Translations under genes and position numbers: made by a program
Source of the DNA: Isoetes taiwanensis
Lineage: Eukaryota > Streptophyta > Lycopodiopsida > Isoetales > Isoetaceae
NCBI GenBank assembly: GCA_021234155.1
Contig: JAJEKV010000011.1
Span: forward strand, 12,251,255 to 12,315,254
Reading direction: 5' to 3'
DNA length: 64,000 bases
The notes under the pieces: model-generated
The model's input: only the letters and a program-made list of their open reading frames with translations
What the model was told of the DNA's origin: nothing
Database searches by the model: none
Part shown: positions 1 through 11,773 of the stretch, piece by piece
Layout of the letters: the number at the start of each line of letters is the position of its first letter
Position numbering within the stretch: position 1 is the first letter of the stretch

Positions 1-370
1 CCCTTGAAGAAACTAAGAATCTCCTTCGGGTCCTTTGGATATTTTTTCCTAGGTTCTTTCTTCTTATGAACATGATGATCAATTAGCAGAATCATCTCCT
101 CCATTTAGAGGAATACCACGAGACGGATTGCCCCTAGGAGAAGGTCGAGCTTTTGAATCGTTGCTACTGGAAGGTTCATCATGTCGGGGTCGACGTGTCA
201 CTCACACGATCATCGAGTTTTTTAAGTTTTGACAACAATTCCCCCAATGCCATCGCTGTCTCCGATAATCGCTCTTTCCCATTATAGACCATAGCATTTT
301 TCGTGCGAGAATCTGCTTGACGACTCTCATCCAACAAAGGAGTTTGATTTTTAAAGGTTAGAGGTGCCAT
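1..370 (-). pseudogene. retrotransposon gag fragment, copy 1
   Basis: N-terminal part of a gag-like protein, beginning at the ATG at 370 (MAPLTFKNQ) and cut by the window edge. Relative to the other copies it lacks about 8 bases where they encode VTPGVTRR, so the frame breaks near 195. The other copies add a lysine-rich stretch (KKKEPRKKYPKD), a segment with WLTKMDDFFHEHG and, in two copies, a CCHC zinc knuckle, the layout of a Ty3/gypsy Retrotrans_gag domain. No pol gene or LTR is visible. Bases 371-950 are the shared leader region, without a gene I can support. Confidence 0.65.
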
Positions 371-1389
371 TATATATGCTTCTTTTTGTTTTTCTGGGAA
401 CCATTATGTAAAAAGGAAAGAAATAAGCCATTGAAAATTTGGGGCTGTCCCTCATTCAATTTGGGCACTCTCTACAGTTTTGCTGAACAGGCTGTTCACC
501 CTGAACCAACTTCGTGGGCCCAAATTCAAAACGTCGGGCGTGAAGAACTTCGGCGATTGCTTCCTTCAAAGAGTGCGTCCATACTTCACTCTGCTTGCTT
601 TGCTGCAAATCGCTTTCCCAGCCTTGTCAAAATGATTATGCTGTGCATATGCATCCTGCAAAAATTACAACAACTAAATATCAACATTGACATGTCCCCC
701 ACCGCTTGCTCCAATGAGGAGAGTATCTTGTTTGAATTTATCCATGAACTCAGAGTGTGGAGAGGGAAGGGAAGGGACTTCTTTTTCAAATTCTCATAGG
801 CATTCGCTTTATGCCAACTTTTAATTCAAATGGATGGGCACAGGCACGAGTTTTTTATTCAAATGCCAAAATTGGAAGGTTCAACATCGTGTGAAGTGAC
901 ATGCAGTGCGTTTGATGGTCGACACCAGGGTGTGCTTATCATGGAGTGAACTGGTTATAGGGTTTTGTAAGTGGGCCTTTGCAATATCAAGAAAGTGACA
1001 AGGAAATTTGAACTAAAAGCGTGTGGCAATGTGAATGCGAGAGTATTTGAGTAGGCCAAGCAAGAATTACAGCTTTAGAATGATTTATACGAGTCTGAAG
1101 GATAGCCATTACTAATGTAACAATCTTCCAGGTGGCCCAAAATCCATTTAGTATGTTGACAGCAATTGAAAGTTGCAAAATACTCACATTGGCATTGCTC
1201 CTCCATTGTGAGACTACACTGTTGGATCATCTCAGAGCATTTACACGTTAGCAACTTTTAACATGTGAATTTAAGATGTTCTGGACCCTTGTGGTTCTTT
1301 GACTTTGATTCCGTGTCTTCAAAAAATCACATCACCACCTTATCCTTTAATATGTTTGTCATTTATCAATGAAAGGTACGATTCCCCTT

Positions 1390-1449
1390 AGACCGATTGG
1401 TCTCCATGGACGATAAAAGTACCTTCCTTCCTTCCTTCCTTCCTTCCTT
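1390..1449 (+). mobile_element. extremely 5'-truncated LINE tail with (TTCC)n
   Basis: About 60 bases interrupt a stretch that is continuous in GATC copies 2 and 3 (near 4,440 and 6,222). The insert consists of a short palindrome-like motif (GACCGATTGGTC), the motif GGACGATAAAAGTACC and then a TTCC repeat. The same order forms the 3' end of the long LINE at 31,077-36,371. CCTT occurs at both edges and may be a short target-site duplication, although it is confounded with the tail. Confidence 0.7.
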
Positions 1450-1522
1450 CATCATTACCTTTTTTTGAATCTCAATTTGATTTCTGTAACAGGACTACTT
1501 CATATAATTTTGTGTTGTCATC

Positions 1523-2482
1523 ATGGCGGACGCTTGTTTGAGAATGGCTTCGTCTCTATTTATACCTTTATCCACTCGTCCACATATATGGAAGTGTCGA
1601 GCAATTAGTAGCCATTGCCCAACATTTTGGAGCTTTGTGATAAAGCAAGATTGAGCCTGACGAGCAAGGAGGTATTCTTTTTGCTATTCAATTTTCAAAT
1701 TCTTTGCGAGGCATGGTTTGGGTTTCACTTTATTGTGCGAGATGAATGAAATGAAAAGAAATGAAATAATTATGTCATGTTCTGATGGGTTTAATGACGA
1801 AGATATTATCTTCAATAGTGCCTCACAAATGCTTATCCAATCTTTTCTGGTTCCTAACACAATGTATGTGTTACCATATAGTATTAAGCACAAGATAGAT
1901 TTCTTTTCTATCTGTTGGAGTATGTGTTACCATGAGGCCTGCTACCCATTCTCTTCTTTCACTGATGATTTTAACCTCTGTTATATTACTACAACAATCC
2001 TTGTGCTTGTTTTACTGTTTAAAGAAACTAAAATGATCTAAACTAACACAGTTAAACATCTAAATTTTCCTTACAATTATTTCCATTCTTCCAACTTGCA
2101 GATCGAAGAGATTGGTCCCCAAATTAGCAGCGGTGTAGACTGGTATGACTCTTTGTTGATAAACTAAGAGCAAATGGAGCCATATTGTGAGGATAGAATG
2201 TTATGTTTATTTCTATTTTTTTGGGCAGACAATTGACTAGTTAATGTCTTTAATTTTTATATACAGGAGATACAGAAAGTGCGAGCACCCTGCGTGAAGA
2301 TGTGCCCTCAATATTTCCTGAAAGGTGATATACTAGGATGTAAATGGTTTTGAGCCATAGGATGTTAACTGGATTGACATAATTATTTTCTTGCTCCTAG
2401 GGATGCAATTTTATCAGCTGTCCCACAGCGGGAGGGTCCTTATATAAAAGTTCCGAAAATTTTGAAGGAGGATGCAGAGTGA
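1523..2482 (+). pseudogene. GATC: GatC pseudogene, copy 1 (exon 3 deleted, frameshift in exon 1)
   Basis: Degenerate copy of the gene for subunit C of the organellar Glu-tRNA(Gln) amidotransferase. Recognisable exons are 1523-1671, 2102-2142 (IEEIGPQISSGVDW), 2267-2324 (ESASTLREDVPSIFPE) and 2401-2482 (DAILSAVPQREGPYIKV, then stop). Exon 1 lacks four bases (TGTG) present in copies 2-4, which shifts the frame. The exon encoding FAQLQSVDLEDVAPAIRA is missing together with adjacent intron, leaving a GGGCAG junction shared with copy 2. No functional product is expected. Confidence 0.85.
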
Positions 2483-2884
2483 ACCACTGACTCTACAGCA
2501 TTTGATTCATGATGCATATTCTTGGATTATACAGTATAAATTCGCTTAATGTACAGCAAGGTGAGTCTGGAATCATCGAATCCTCATATGTGTATGTGAT
2601 TGTGCTATACATCGTTGATTGTTATTATAAGAGCTAACATTATAAAACTACATGGTGCTCATCTGTTGTTGAAGTGCCAGTTTAACAGTTGCATATCGCA
2701 TAAAAACATAGAGCTGATACTATGCAATTGTAAATTTCCATAATAGATGAGGTGGTATACGAGAGGATTCATAGTGGTACACATACCTCTTTTTTTCATA
2801 TTTTTAATGTTACAAAGTTTTGCTAGATTTTATTTCACAGAATGGCATATCATGCGTAGGTGTGAAAACCAATAGATCGTTTAG

Positions 2885-3430
2885 ATGATAGTCCCGCTTT
2901 CATCCCTCAGGACAGTGGACCACCACAAAATCGGCTCTCCTTCTAACTGGAATCATGCTCAATACAACTTTCATTCCTCTGAATGGCCATGCTCGTGGAA
3001 GAAATCATCCATCTTGGTTAGCCACTTTAAAAGTGTGATACCATCCTGCTTGCCCTTGAAGAAACTAAGAATCTCCTTCGAGTCCTTTGGATATTTTTTC
3101 CTAGGTTCTTTCTTCTTATGAACATGATGATCAATCAGCAGAATCATCTCCTCCATTTGGAGAAATACCACGAGACGGATTGCCCTTAGGAGAAGGTCGA
3201 GCTTTTGAATCGTTGCTACTGGAAGTTTCATCATGTCGGGGTCGACGTGTCACTCTAGGCGTAACACGATCATCGCGTTTTTTAAGTTTTGACAACAATT
3301 CCAGCAATACCATCGCCGTCTCCGATAATCGCTATTTCCCATTATAGACCACAACACTTTTCGTGCGAGAATCTGCTTGACGACTCTCATCCAACAAAGG
3401 AGTTTGATTTTTAAAGGTTGGAGGTGCCAT
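2885..3430 (-). pseudogene. retrotransposon gag fragment, copy 2
   Basis: Starts at ATG 3430 (MAPPTFKNQ) and runs through the arginine/serine-rich stretch, the lysine-rich KKKEPRKKYPKD segment and the WLTKMDDFFHEHGHSEE region. The reading frame changes near 3,130 (after GDDSAD) and again after HGHSEE near 2,970. The same two frame changes occur in the other gag copies, so they predate the amplification. A third break after MVYNGK (a TAG in place of the glutamate codon near 3,335) is specific to copies 2 and 3. No LTR or protease follows before the GATC flank. Confidence 0.65.
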
Positions 3431-4519
3431 TATATATGCTTCTTTTTGTTTTTCTGGGAACCATTATGTAAAAAGGAAAGAAATAAGCCATTGAAAATTT
3501 GGGGCCGTCCCTCGTTCAATTTGGGCACTCTCCGCAGTTTCGATGAATAGGCTGTTCACCCTGAACCAACTCGTGGCCCAGCTTCCTGAAACGTCGGCAT
3601 GAAGAACTCGGCAAATTGCTTCCTTCAGCAGGTACGTCCATACTTCACTCCGCTTGCTTTGCTGCAAATCGCTTTCCCAGCCTTGTCAAAATGATTATGC
3701 TGTGCATATGCATCCTGCAAAAATTACAGCAACTAAATATGAACATTGTCATGTCCCCCACCGCTTGCTCCAATGACGAGAGCACCTTGTTTGGATTTGT
3801 CCATGAACTCAGAGTGTGGAGAGGGAAGGGAAGGGACTTCTTTTTCAAATTCTCATAGGCATTCGCTTTATGCCAACTTTTAATTCAAATGGATGGGCAC
3901 AGGCACGAGTTTTTTATTCAAACGCCAAAATTGGAAGGTTCAACATCGTGTGAAGTGACATGCAGTGCGTTTGAAGATCGACACCAGGGTGTCCTTATCA
4001 TGGAGTGCAATGGTTATAGGGTTTTGTAAGTGGGCCTTTGCAATATCAAGAAAGTGACAAGGAAATTTGAACTAAAAGCGTGTGGCAATGTGAATGCGAG
4101 AGTATTTGAGTAGGCCAAGCAAGAATTACAGCTTTAGAATGATTTATACGAGTCTGAAGGATAGCCATTACTAATGTAACAATCTTCCAGGTGGCCCAAA
4201 AGTCCATTTAGTATGTTGACAGCAATTGAAAGTTGCAAAATACTCACATTGGCATTGCTCCTCCATTGTGAGACTACACTGTTGGATCATCTCAGAGCAT
4301 TTACACGTTAGCAACTTTTAACATGTGAATATATGTTCTGGACCCTTGTGGTTCTTTGACTTTGATTCCGTGTCTTCACAAAATCACATCACCACCTTAT
4401 CCTTTAATATGTTTGCCATTTATCAATGAAAGGTACGATTCCCCTTCATCATTACCTTTTTTTGAATCTCAATTTGATTTCTGTAACAGGACTACTTCAT
4501 ATAATTTTGTGTTGTCGTC

Positions 4520-5442
4520 ATGGCGGGCGCTTGTTTGAGAATGGCTTCGTCTCTATTTATACCTTTATCCACTCGTCCACATATATGGAAGTGTCGAGCA
4601 ATTAGTAGTGTGCCATTGCCCAACATTTTGGAGCTTTGTGATAAAGCAAGATTGAGCCTGACGAGCAAGGAGATACTCTTTTTGCTATTCAATTTTCAGA
4701 TTCTTTGCGAGGCATGGTTTGGGTTTCATAATTATGTCATGTTCTGATGGGTTTAATGACGAAGATATTATCTTCAATAGTGCCTCACAAATGCTTATCC
4801 AATCTTTTCTGGTTCCTAACACAATGTATGTGTTACCATAGTATTAAGCACAAGATAGATTTCTTTTCTATCTGTTGGAGTATGTGTTACCATGAGGCCT
4901 GCTACCCATTCTCTTCTTTCACTGATGATTTTAACTTCTGTTATATTACTACAACAATCCTTGTGCTTGTTTTACTGCTTAAAGAAACTAAAATGATCTA
5001 AACTAACACAGTTAAACATCTAAATTTTCCTTACAATTATTTCCATTCTTCCAACTTGCAGATCGAAGAGATTGGTCCCCAAATTAGCAGCGATGTAGAC
5101 TGGTATGACTCTTCGTTGATAAACTAAGAGCAAATGGAGCCATATTGTGAGGATAGAATGTTATGTTTATTTCTATTTTTTTGGGCAGACAATTGACTAG
5201 TTAATGTCTTTAATTTTTATATACAGGAGATACAGAAAGTGCGAGCACCCTGCATGAAGATGTTCCCTCAATATTTCCTGAAAGGTGATATACTGGGATG
5301 TAAATGGTTTTGAGCCATAGGATGTTAACTGGATTGACATAATTATTTTCTTGCTCCTAGGGATGCAATTTTATCAGCTGTCCCACAGCGGGAGGGTCCT
5401 TATATAAAAGTTCCGAAAATTTTGAAGGAGGATGCAGAGTGA
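4520..5442 (+). pseudogene. GATC: GatC pseudogene, copy 2 (exon 3 deleted, donor 1 lost)
   Basis: Exons 4520-4672, 5062-5102, 5227-5284 and 5361-5442 are readable. Exon 1 is open and of full length (51 codons), but the first intron begins with AT instead of GT at 4673 (AAGGAG followed by ATACTC; other copies have GTATTC). Exon 3 (FAQLQSVDLEDVAPAIRA) is absent with exactly the same junction as in copy 1, so copies 1 and 2 descend from one deleted ancestor. Exon 2 reads SSDVDW where the least altered copy (copy 3) has NSVVDW. Presumed non-functional. Confidence 0.85.
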
Positions 5443-6300
5443 ACCACTGACTCTGTAGCATTTGATTCATGATGCATATTCTTGGATTATACAGTATAAA
5501 TTCGCTTAATGTACAGCAAGGTGAGTCTGGAATCATCGAATCCTCATATGTGTATGTGATTGTGCTATACATCGTTGATTGTTATTATAAGAGCTATCAT
5601 TATAAAACTACATGGTGCTCGTCATCTGTTGTTGAAGTGCCAGTTTAACAGTTGCATATCGCATAAAAAATATAGAGCTGATACTATGCAATTGTAAATT
5701 TCCATAATAGAAGAGGTTCAACATCGTGTGAAGTGACATCCAGTGCGTTTGAAGATCGACACCAGGGTGTCCTTATCATGGAGTGCAATGGTTACGGGTT
5801 TTGTAAGTGGGCCTTTGCAATATCAAGAAAGTGACAAGGAAAATTGAACTAAAAGCGTGTGGCAATGTGAATGCGAGAGTATTTGAGTAGGCCAAGCAAG
5901 AATTACAGCTTTTAGAATGATTTATACGAGTCTGAAGGATTGCCATTACTAATGTAACAATCCTCCAGGTGGCCCAAAAGTCCATTTAGTATGTTGACAT
6001 CAATTGAAAGTTGCAAAATGCTCACATTGGCATTGCTCCTCCATTGAGAGACTACACTTTGGATCATCTCAGAGCATTTACACGTTAGCAACTTTTAACA
6101 TGTGAAGTTAATATGTTCTTCTGGACCCTTGTGGTTCTTTGACTTTTTATTCCGTGTCTTCACAAAATCACATCACCACCTTATCCTTTATGTTTGTCAT
6201 TTATCAATGAAAGGTACGATTCCTCTTCATCATTACCTTTTTTTGAATCTCAATTTGATTTCTATAACAGGACTACTTCATATAATTTTGTGCTGTCGTC

Positions 6301-7531
6301 ATGGCGGGCTCTTGTTTGAGAATGGCTTCGCCTCTATTTATACCTTTATCCACTTGTCCACATATATGGAAGTGTCGAGCAATTAATAGTGTGCCATTGC
6401 CCAACATTTTGGAGCTTTGTGATAAAGCAAGATTGAGCCTGACGAGCAAGGAGGTATTCTTTTTGCTATTCAATTTTCAGATTCTTTGCGAGGCATGGTT
6501 TGGGTTTCGCTTTATTGTGCGAGATGAATGAAATAAAAAGAAATGAAATAATTATGTCATGTTCCGATAGGTTTAATGACGAAGAAATTATCTTCGATAG
6601 TGCCTCAGAAATGCTTATCCAATCTTTTCTGGTTCCTAACACAATGTATGTGTTACCATATAGTATTAAGCACAAGATAGATTTCTTTTCTATCTGTTGG
6701 AGTATGTGTTACCATGAGGCCTGCTACCCATTCTCTTCTTTCACTGATGTTTTTAACTTCTGTTATATTCTTTGTGCTCTGTTGCATAGCCTTATATATG
6801 CACATATAGTCTCTCCCATTTCAACATTCAATCATGCCAAAAGCATCAACAGCTTTACATTAGTTCATGATGCAGATCTGAAACTGTCATTACATATTGA
6901 CTACAACAATCCTTGTGCTTGTTTTACTGCTTAAAGAAACTAAAATGATCTAAACTAACACAGTTAAACATCTAAATTTTCCTTACAATTATTTCCATTC
7001 TTTCAACTTGCAGATCGAAGAGATTGGTCCCCAAATTAACAGCGTTGTAGATTGGTATGACTCTTCGTTGATAAACTAAGAGCAAATGGAGCCATATTGT
7101 GAGGACAGAACGTTATGTTTATTTCTATTTTCTGGGCAGGTTTGCTCAACTACAGAGTGTGGATCTAGAGGATGTTGCCCCTGCAATTCGTGCTGATTAG
7201 ATTCATACTCTTGGTCTGCTTTTGTTTATGTGTCTTCCCATGGCACTAGCAACACTTTGTGCATTCTGAAAAGGCAGACAGTTGAGTAGTTAATGTCTTT
7301 AATTTTCATATACAGGAGATAGAGAAAGTGCGAGCACCCTGCATGAAGATGTGCCCTCAATATTTCCTGACAGATGATATACTGGGATGTAAATGGTTTT
7401 GTGCCATAGGATGTTAACTGGATTGACATAATTATTTTCCTGCTCGTAGGGATGCAATTTTATCAGCTGTCCCACAGCGGGAGGATACTTATATAAAAGT
7501 TCCAAAAATTTTGAAGGAGGATGCAGAGTGA
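6301..7531 (+). pseudogene. GATC: GatC gene copy 3 with all five exons but two lost splice donors
   Basis: Exons 6301-6453, 7014-7054, 7141-7196, 7316-7373 and 7450-7531 line up with the intact copy 4 and would join in frame into about 129 residues ending KILKEDAE. It retains the exon FAQLQSVDLEDVAPAIRA that fits the GatC family core. The donors after exon 3 (7197) and exon 4 (7374) read AT instead of GT, so correct splicing is doubtful. Exon 2 (NSVVDW) is the most family-like of all copies. It is best called a recently disabled copy; leaky splicing or a wrong base in the assembly cannot be excluded. Confidence 0.75.
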
Positions 7532-8224
7532 ACCACTGACTCTGCAACATTTGATTCATGATGCATATTCTTGGATTATACAGTATGAATTCGCTTAGTG
7601 TACAGCAAGATGAGTCTGGAATCATCGAATCCTCATATGTGTATGTGATTATGCTATACATCGTTGATTGTTGTTATAGGAGCTAACATTATAAAACTAC
7701 ATGGTGCTGGTCATCTGTTGTTGAAGTGCCAGTTTAACAGTTGCATATCGTATAGAAAACATAGAACTGATACTATGCAATTGTAAATTTCCATAATAGA
7801 AGAGGTGGTATACGAGAGGATTCATAGTGGTACACAGACCTTTTTTTTTTTTCATATTTTTAATGTTACAAAGTTTTGCTAGATTTTGTTTCACAGAATG
7901 GCATGTTGGTTGGTTTGCATACTTGCGTAGGTGTGAAAACCAATAGATCGCTTAGATGATAGTCCCGTTGTTGAAGACCGATAGATCATTTGGAAATAGC
8001 CATGCTTTTTATGATACACATGCAATGTTGTAAGGAATTGGACACACCTATCATGAGAGGAGATCCCTGGAGACCGAACAAAGAATTAAATTGATTCGTG
8101 AAGTCCTTCATAGACTCACCCGTTGCTGACAAAGGGTTTGGCATTTGTGTTTTAGATTAACCACATATCATCTGAAAGAAATTGTCCTTTAAACAATCTC
8201 CTCATATGCTTCCAAGTAGTAATA

Positions 8225-8714
8225 AGATATCCAACTTCGCTTTCATCCCTCAGGACAGTGGACCACCACAAAATCGGCTCTCCTTCTAACTGGAATCATG
8301 CTCAATACAACTTTCATTCCTCTGAATGGCCATGCTCGTGGAAGAAATCATCCATCTTGGTTAGCCACTTTAAAGTGTGATACCATCCTGCTTGCCCTTG
8401 AAGAAACTAAGAATCTCCTTCGAGTCCTTTGGATATTTTTTCCTAGGTTCTTTCTTCTTATGAACATGATGATCAATCAGCGGAATCATCTCCTCTATTT
8501 GGAGGAATACCACGAGACGGATTTCCCCTAGGAGAAGGTCGAGCTTTTGAATCATTGCTACTGGAAGGTTCATCATGTTGGGGTCGACGTGTCACTCCAG
8601 GCGTAACACGATCATCGAGTTTTTTAAGTTTTGACAACAATTCCCGCAATATCATCGCCGTCTCCGATAATCGCTATTTCCCATTATAGACCATAACACT
8701 TTTCGTGCGAGAAT
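8225..8714 (-). pseudogene. retrotransposon gag fragment, copy 3
   Basis: Matches the other gag copies from the WWSTVLRDE part through the lysine-rich part, then stops abruptly at 8,714 inside the region that should encode the N-terminus. Sequence beyond is unrelated. This is the right-hand breakpoint of the left array. It shares with copy 2 the TAG in place of the glutamate codon after MVYNGK. Confidence 0.6.
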
Positions 8715-11189
8715 GCAAGACTGTGCATGGAAAATAACGTTACAAATCATGGTAGTGCTAACACAAACCACAGTATTAACCACACTACTTCAGCGGCAAA
8801 TATCCACCCGAGTGCCAAATAAACGAACAATACAAAAAATGAAACCAACAATCAAGCTAGTCAAGAATGTTTAAATGAAACAACATAACAAGGTGATGCA
8901 CTCTAATGACACTTAAAATGCACTGGCAAAATGCAAATACAGCCCACATATTGCTCCACAAATACAAGGCAAGGCTTGCATAACTGGTTCCACAAACTTG
9001 AAAACTTGGATCCCGTAAAGCCTCAACACAAGAGCCACTTGCAGAATCACTAGACCTAAACAGAAGCATTTGACTCACTAGACCTAAACAGAAGCATTTG
9101 ACTGACAACGCTGCTACAACATGATTTTACACCTAGTTTTGAAATAAAGCTTTATGGCCCGTGCCAGGTTGGAATGACCTTGTACTTGTCTTACCGAAAG
9201 CATAAAAACTAAAGCATCTCAAGCTCCCAACAAAGCAAGGGACACATCTATGTCAACAGGCTTATAGGATTCTGCTCCTGCTGTCAGCATTAAATGCTAA
9301 ATCTGCAAACTTGAATTGTGCAAAAGTACTTAGACTCCAAGGAAACGAGAAGATGGTAGCTAAGACGACGCACTAAAATAGAACAACCAGGCCATGAGGC
9401 TATAAACAAAATATTTTCTATATTCCAATGGCTCATATCGACATTGGAATAGAGTGCTCCACACATCGGAAATTTTTGTTGACATTGTAAATAGAGTGCT
9501 CCATGACCTCTCAAGGTCCTAAGAGAGCATCGACTAAATAAATAAATAAATAAATATCTAGTGGCTGCCATAAGAGCTTCCCAGCACAAAATGTGACCAT
9601 AACAGAAACGAGGAATCTATAGAACACTTGCATAACATTGATCTCAAGAGGAGTGGATCAACAAAAATGCTACAAACCCAGCTGAAGCTTGATTTAGGAT
9701 GGCTAGACGGAAGGATGTAAAAAGCTGTCTTGAGCTAAGGGGCAACTTTGCGCAGAACACATCTAAAATATACAGCCACCACCAGCTAGGAAATGAGTGC
9801 AGTGGATAGCAATAGTTACCATGAATAGGTCAGCAACTCTCAAACAGGAAAAACAAAACGTTAGTGTAATCAGAATAAAGAGACAGCAAACCAAATAGTC
9901 AAATTCACATGTATCTTGTGCTGATCCACAACAAGAGCCTGGGCATTGAAAACTGTCCAAAGACTTGTCGAATTTTAGAGAAATGTACATGAGCTCATAA
10001 CTAGACAAAGGTACTCGGGTAAAAAATTCTACAAGCGCTGCTAGAATTAGAATTCTGTACTCCAGTGGCAACCCATTATAAGGTCGTTACAGCTTGTTTA
10101 ACAGCAGTTACTACAGGAGAAGGAAGAAAGAAAAAGACTTCAAAACCTGAACTAGCATGAAAACCACACCATAAACATGACAATCTTAGCGCTCGCGCTT
10201 AGTAAACTAGCAGAGGCTAAAGAGCGGAAAGCAGACATGGTCCAATGACAATCTATTGGAAAGGAATACCCAACCATTGCAAATACAAGCTCTTGTTTAA
10301 TGTGCAAAGTTCAATCTTTTCAGTGACATGAAAAGTCTGCGTACAAAAAGAGGTTCAAAGCCAAATGCCAGATCAGAATAGTCTACCTTCTAACCGCTCA
10401 AAATGTTTTGATCCCGACGATTATCATGAGTAGAATTTCCGTCTATCTTGTACTGATTCAGAATCTGAGCAGCCAGGACAAAACCAACGGGTCTCTGCAT
10501 CCATGGTTAGCAAACAATCATAGAAAGATGGAAAATAATACAACCTACAGTTTATCTACAACCACCGGCAAGGCTTGCCTTGACCAAATCCACAAAGAAA
10601 ACGAACGATGAACCCTACAGAGCAAGTCAGTAATGAAAGTCGATCCAGCACACTGCTAGATGAAAACCCCAGTTAAACCAGGCGGGCAGTGAGCTCTGTA
10701 TAAAGACAGTAGAGGCTAGACAAAAACAGCGCAAGCTCTCATGAAACCAGAGCCAAGCCACGAAATAAGAGCTAAACCCAGAAATAAAACAAAAACAAAA
10801 GCACAGAACACGCAGCCAAGGATGGGAACTAGTTGAGACTAAACTAGGATGCAAGGGATAAAAAGGAATATATCAATCCTGAAGCGACTATTGCTGGGCT
10901 AAAGAGAGCGACGTCCCATGCACAAGACCAGGAAAGCACGAAAAAACTTGAACCATAAACCTAAAACCAAATCCAACGAGCAAGCAAAATGTCGACTCCA
11001 GACTGCCAAAACAAAAGATGCATGAAAATGCCTGCAAGAAACATACCGGCCGCAACATACAGACCTCCATGCCTAGAAATACTAGTCAGAAAGGTCGCCA
11101 TGGAACAGGCAGATTTCTGCTGGAGGACGGTAAACCGGAGCGCAACATAGTGCTAGGAAAGTTGGGACTTCACCAAACCCTGATAATAC
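8715..11189. other. 2.5 kb without a recognisable gene
   Basis: Single-copy within the window, adenine-rich on the plus strand. Open frames are short and resemble nothing I know. It contains a local duplication near 9,050-9,105 (the phrase CACTAGACCTAAACAGAAGC occurs twice), a TAAA run at 9,537-9,555 and AAAC-rich stretches near 10,790. It could be intronic or untranslated sequence of a gene on the minus strand, or old repeat DNA. Confidence 0.5.
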
Positions 11190-11773
11190 AAATGTTCTAA
11201 ACCCTGGTTATGTTACAGAACAAATCAACAAACCGCTGAATGCTCAATGATGCATATTAACACTTGAGCAGAATAAGCTTCTAGCTCCATGCATCATGTT
11301 GAATTCAACTTGGAAAACATTTCCATGCAGAAGGCAAAAACATTTAAAGTTTCAGCTTAACCAGGTCCTCCAAGAATTTTCTTTAGATCCGCTCTCTGTT
11401 CTGGAGTTAAAATGTAAAGGGGTTTTATGGCAAACCTGATTTTTTAATTGCCCCTCTTTCCAGGCTCTTTTGCGATGGGCATTCCTTCTCTTTAAACAAC
11501 CTTTTCATAGGCCGGGTTGATAAGATCAGTGATTTTAGTTCCCTTTTTCCTGAAAAATCGATGGTTCCTCATGTGCCTTCGATTTTTGTAGAATTAAAAA
11601 CTTTTCCAGCCTTCTGGCGTGCCTTTGTAGCTATTTGGCTTTTAATGTACTCTCTTAGATGTGCGAAAATTTTGAACGTTTATCTTGCTTGACATCCAGA
11701 GATACTAGGCTTGAGAGACCCATGTAGGTAACATAAGACAGATTTTTATCTCAAGCTACCTTCTGCAAACCAT

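Larger units (their letters stand above)
1..8714. repeat. direct array of GATC gene plus gag fragment
   Basis: Three GATC gene copies on the plus strand (1.5-2.5, 4.5-5.4 and 6.3-7.5 kb) alternate with gag fragments on the minus strand (1-0.4, 2.9-3.4 and 8.2-8.7 kb). Their flanks also match: the stretch before each GATC copy (about 0.95-1.5, 4.0-4.5 and 5.75-6.3 kb) and the stretch after it (about 2.5-2.88, 5.45-5.7 and 7.55-7.96 kb) are near-identical. Junctions differ. At 5,713 the gag part is skipped between the second and third units, and at 2,893 a piece of about 240 bp present near 7,970-8,240 is missing. The same unit appears inverted at 42.5-49.1 kb. Segmental amplification is seen directly; its order is inferred. 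Confidence 0.9.

Noticed and set aside
586-789. Repeated 67-residue minus-strand frame in the gag leader (also 3,645-3,848 and 36,521-36,724)
   Set aside because: It recurs because the DNA is duplicated. The composition is unremarkable, and the opposite strand is equally open in the same copies.
11357-11560. A separate gene downstream of the PPR stop
   Set aside because: Short splice-flanked open stretches are kept in both arms, but their phases do not join cleanly and I recognise no family; noted only in the repeat entry.
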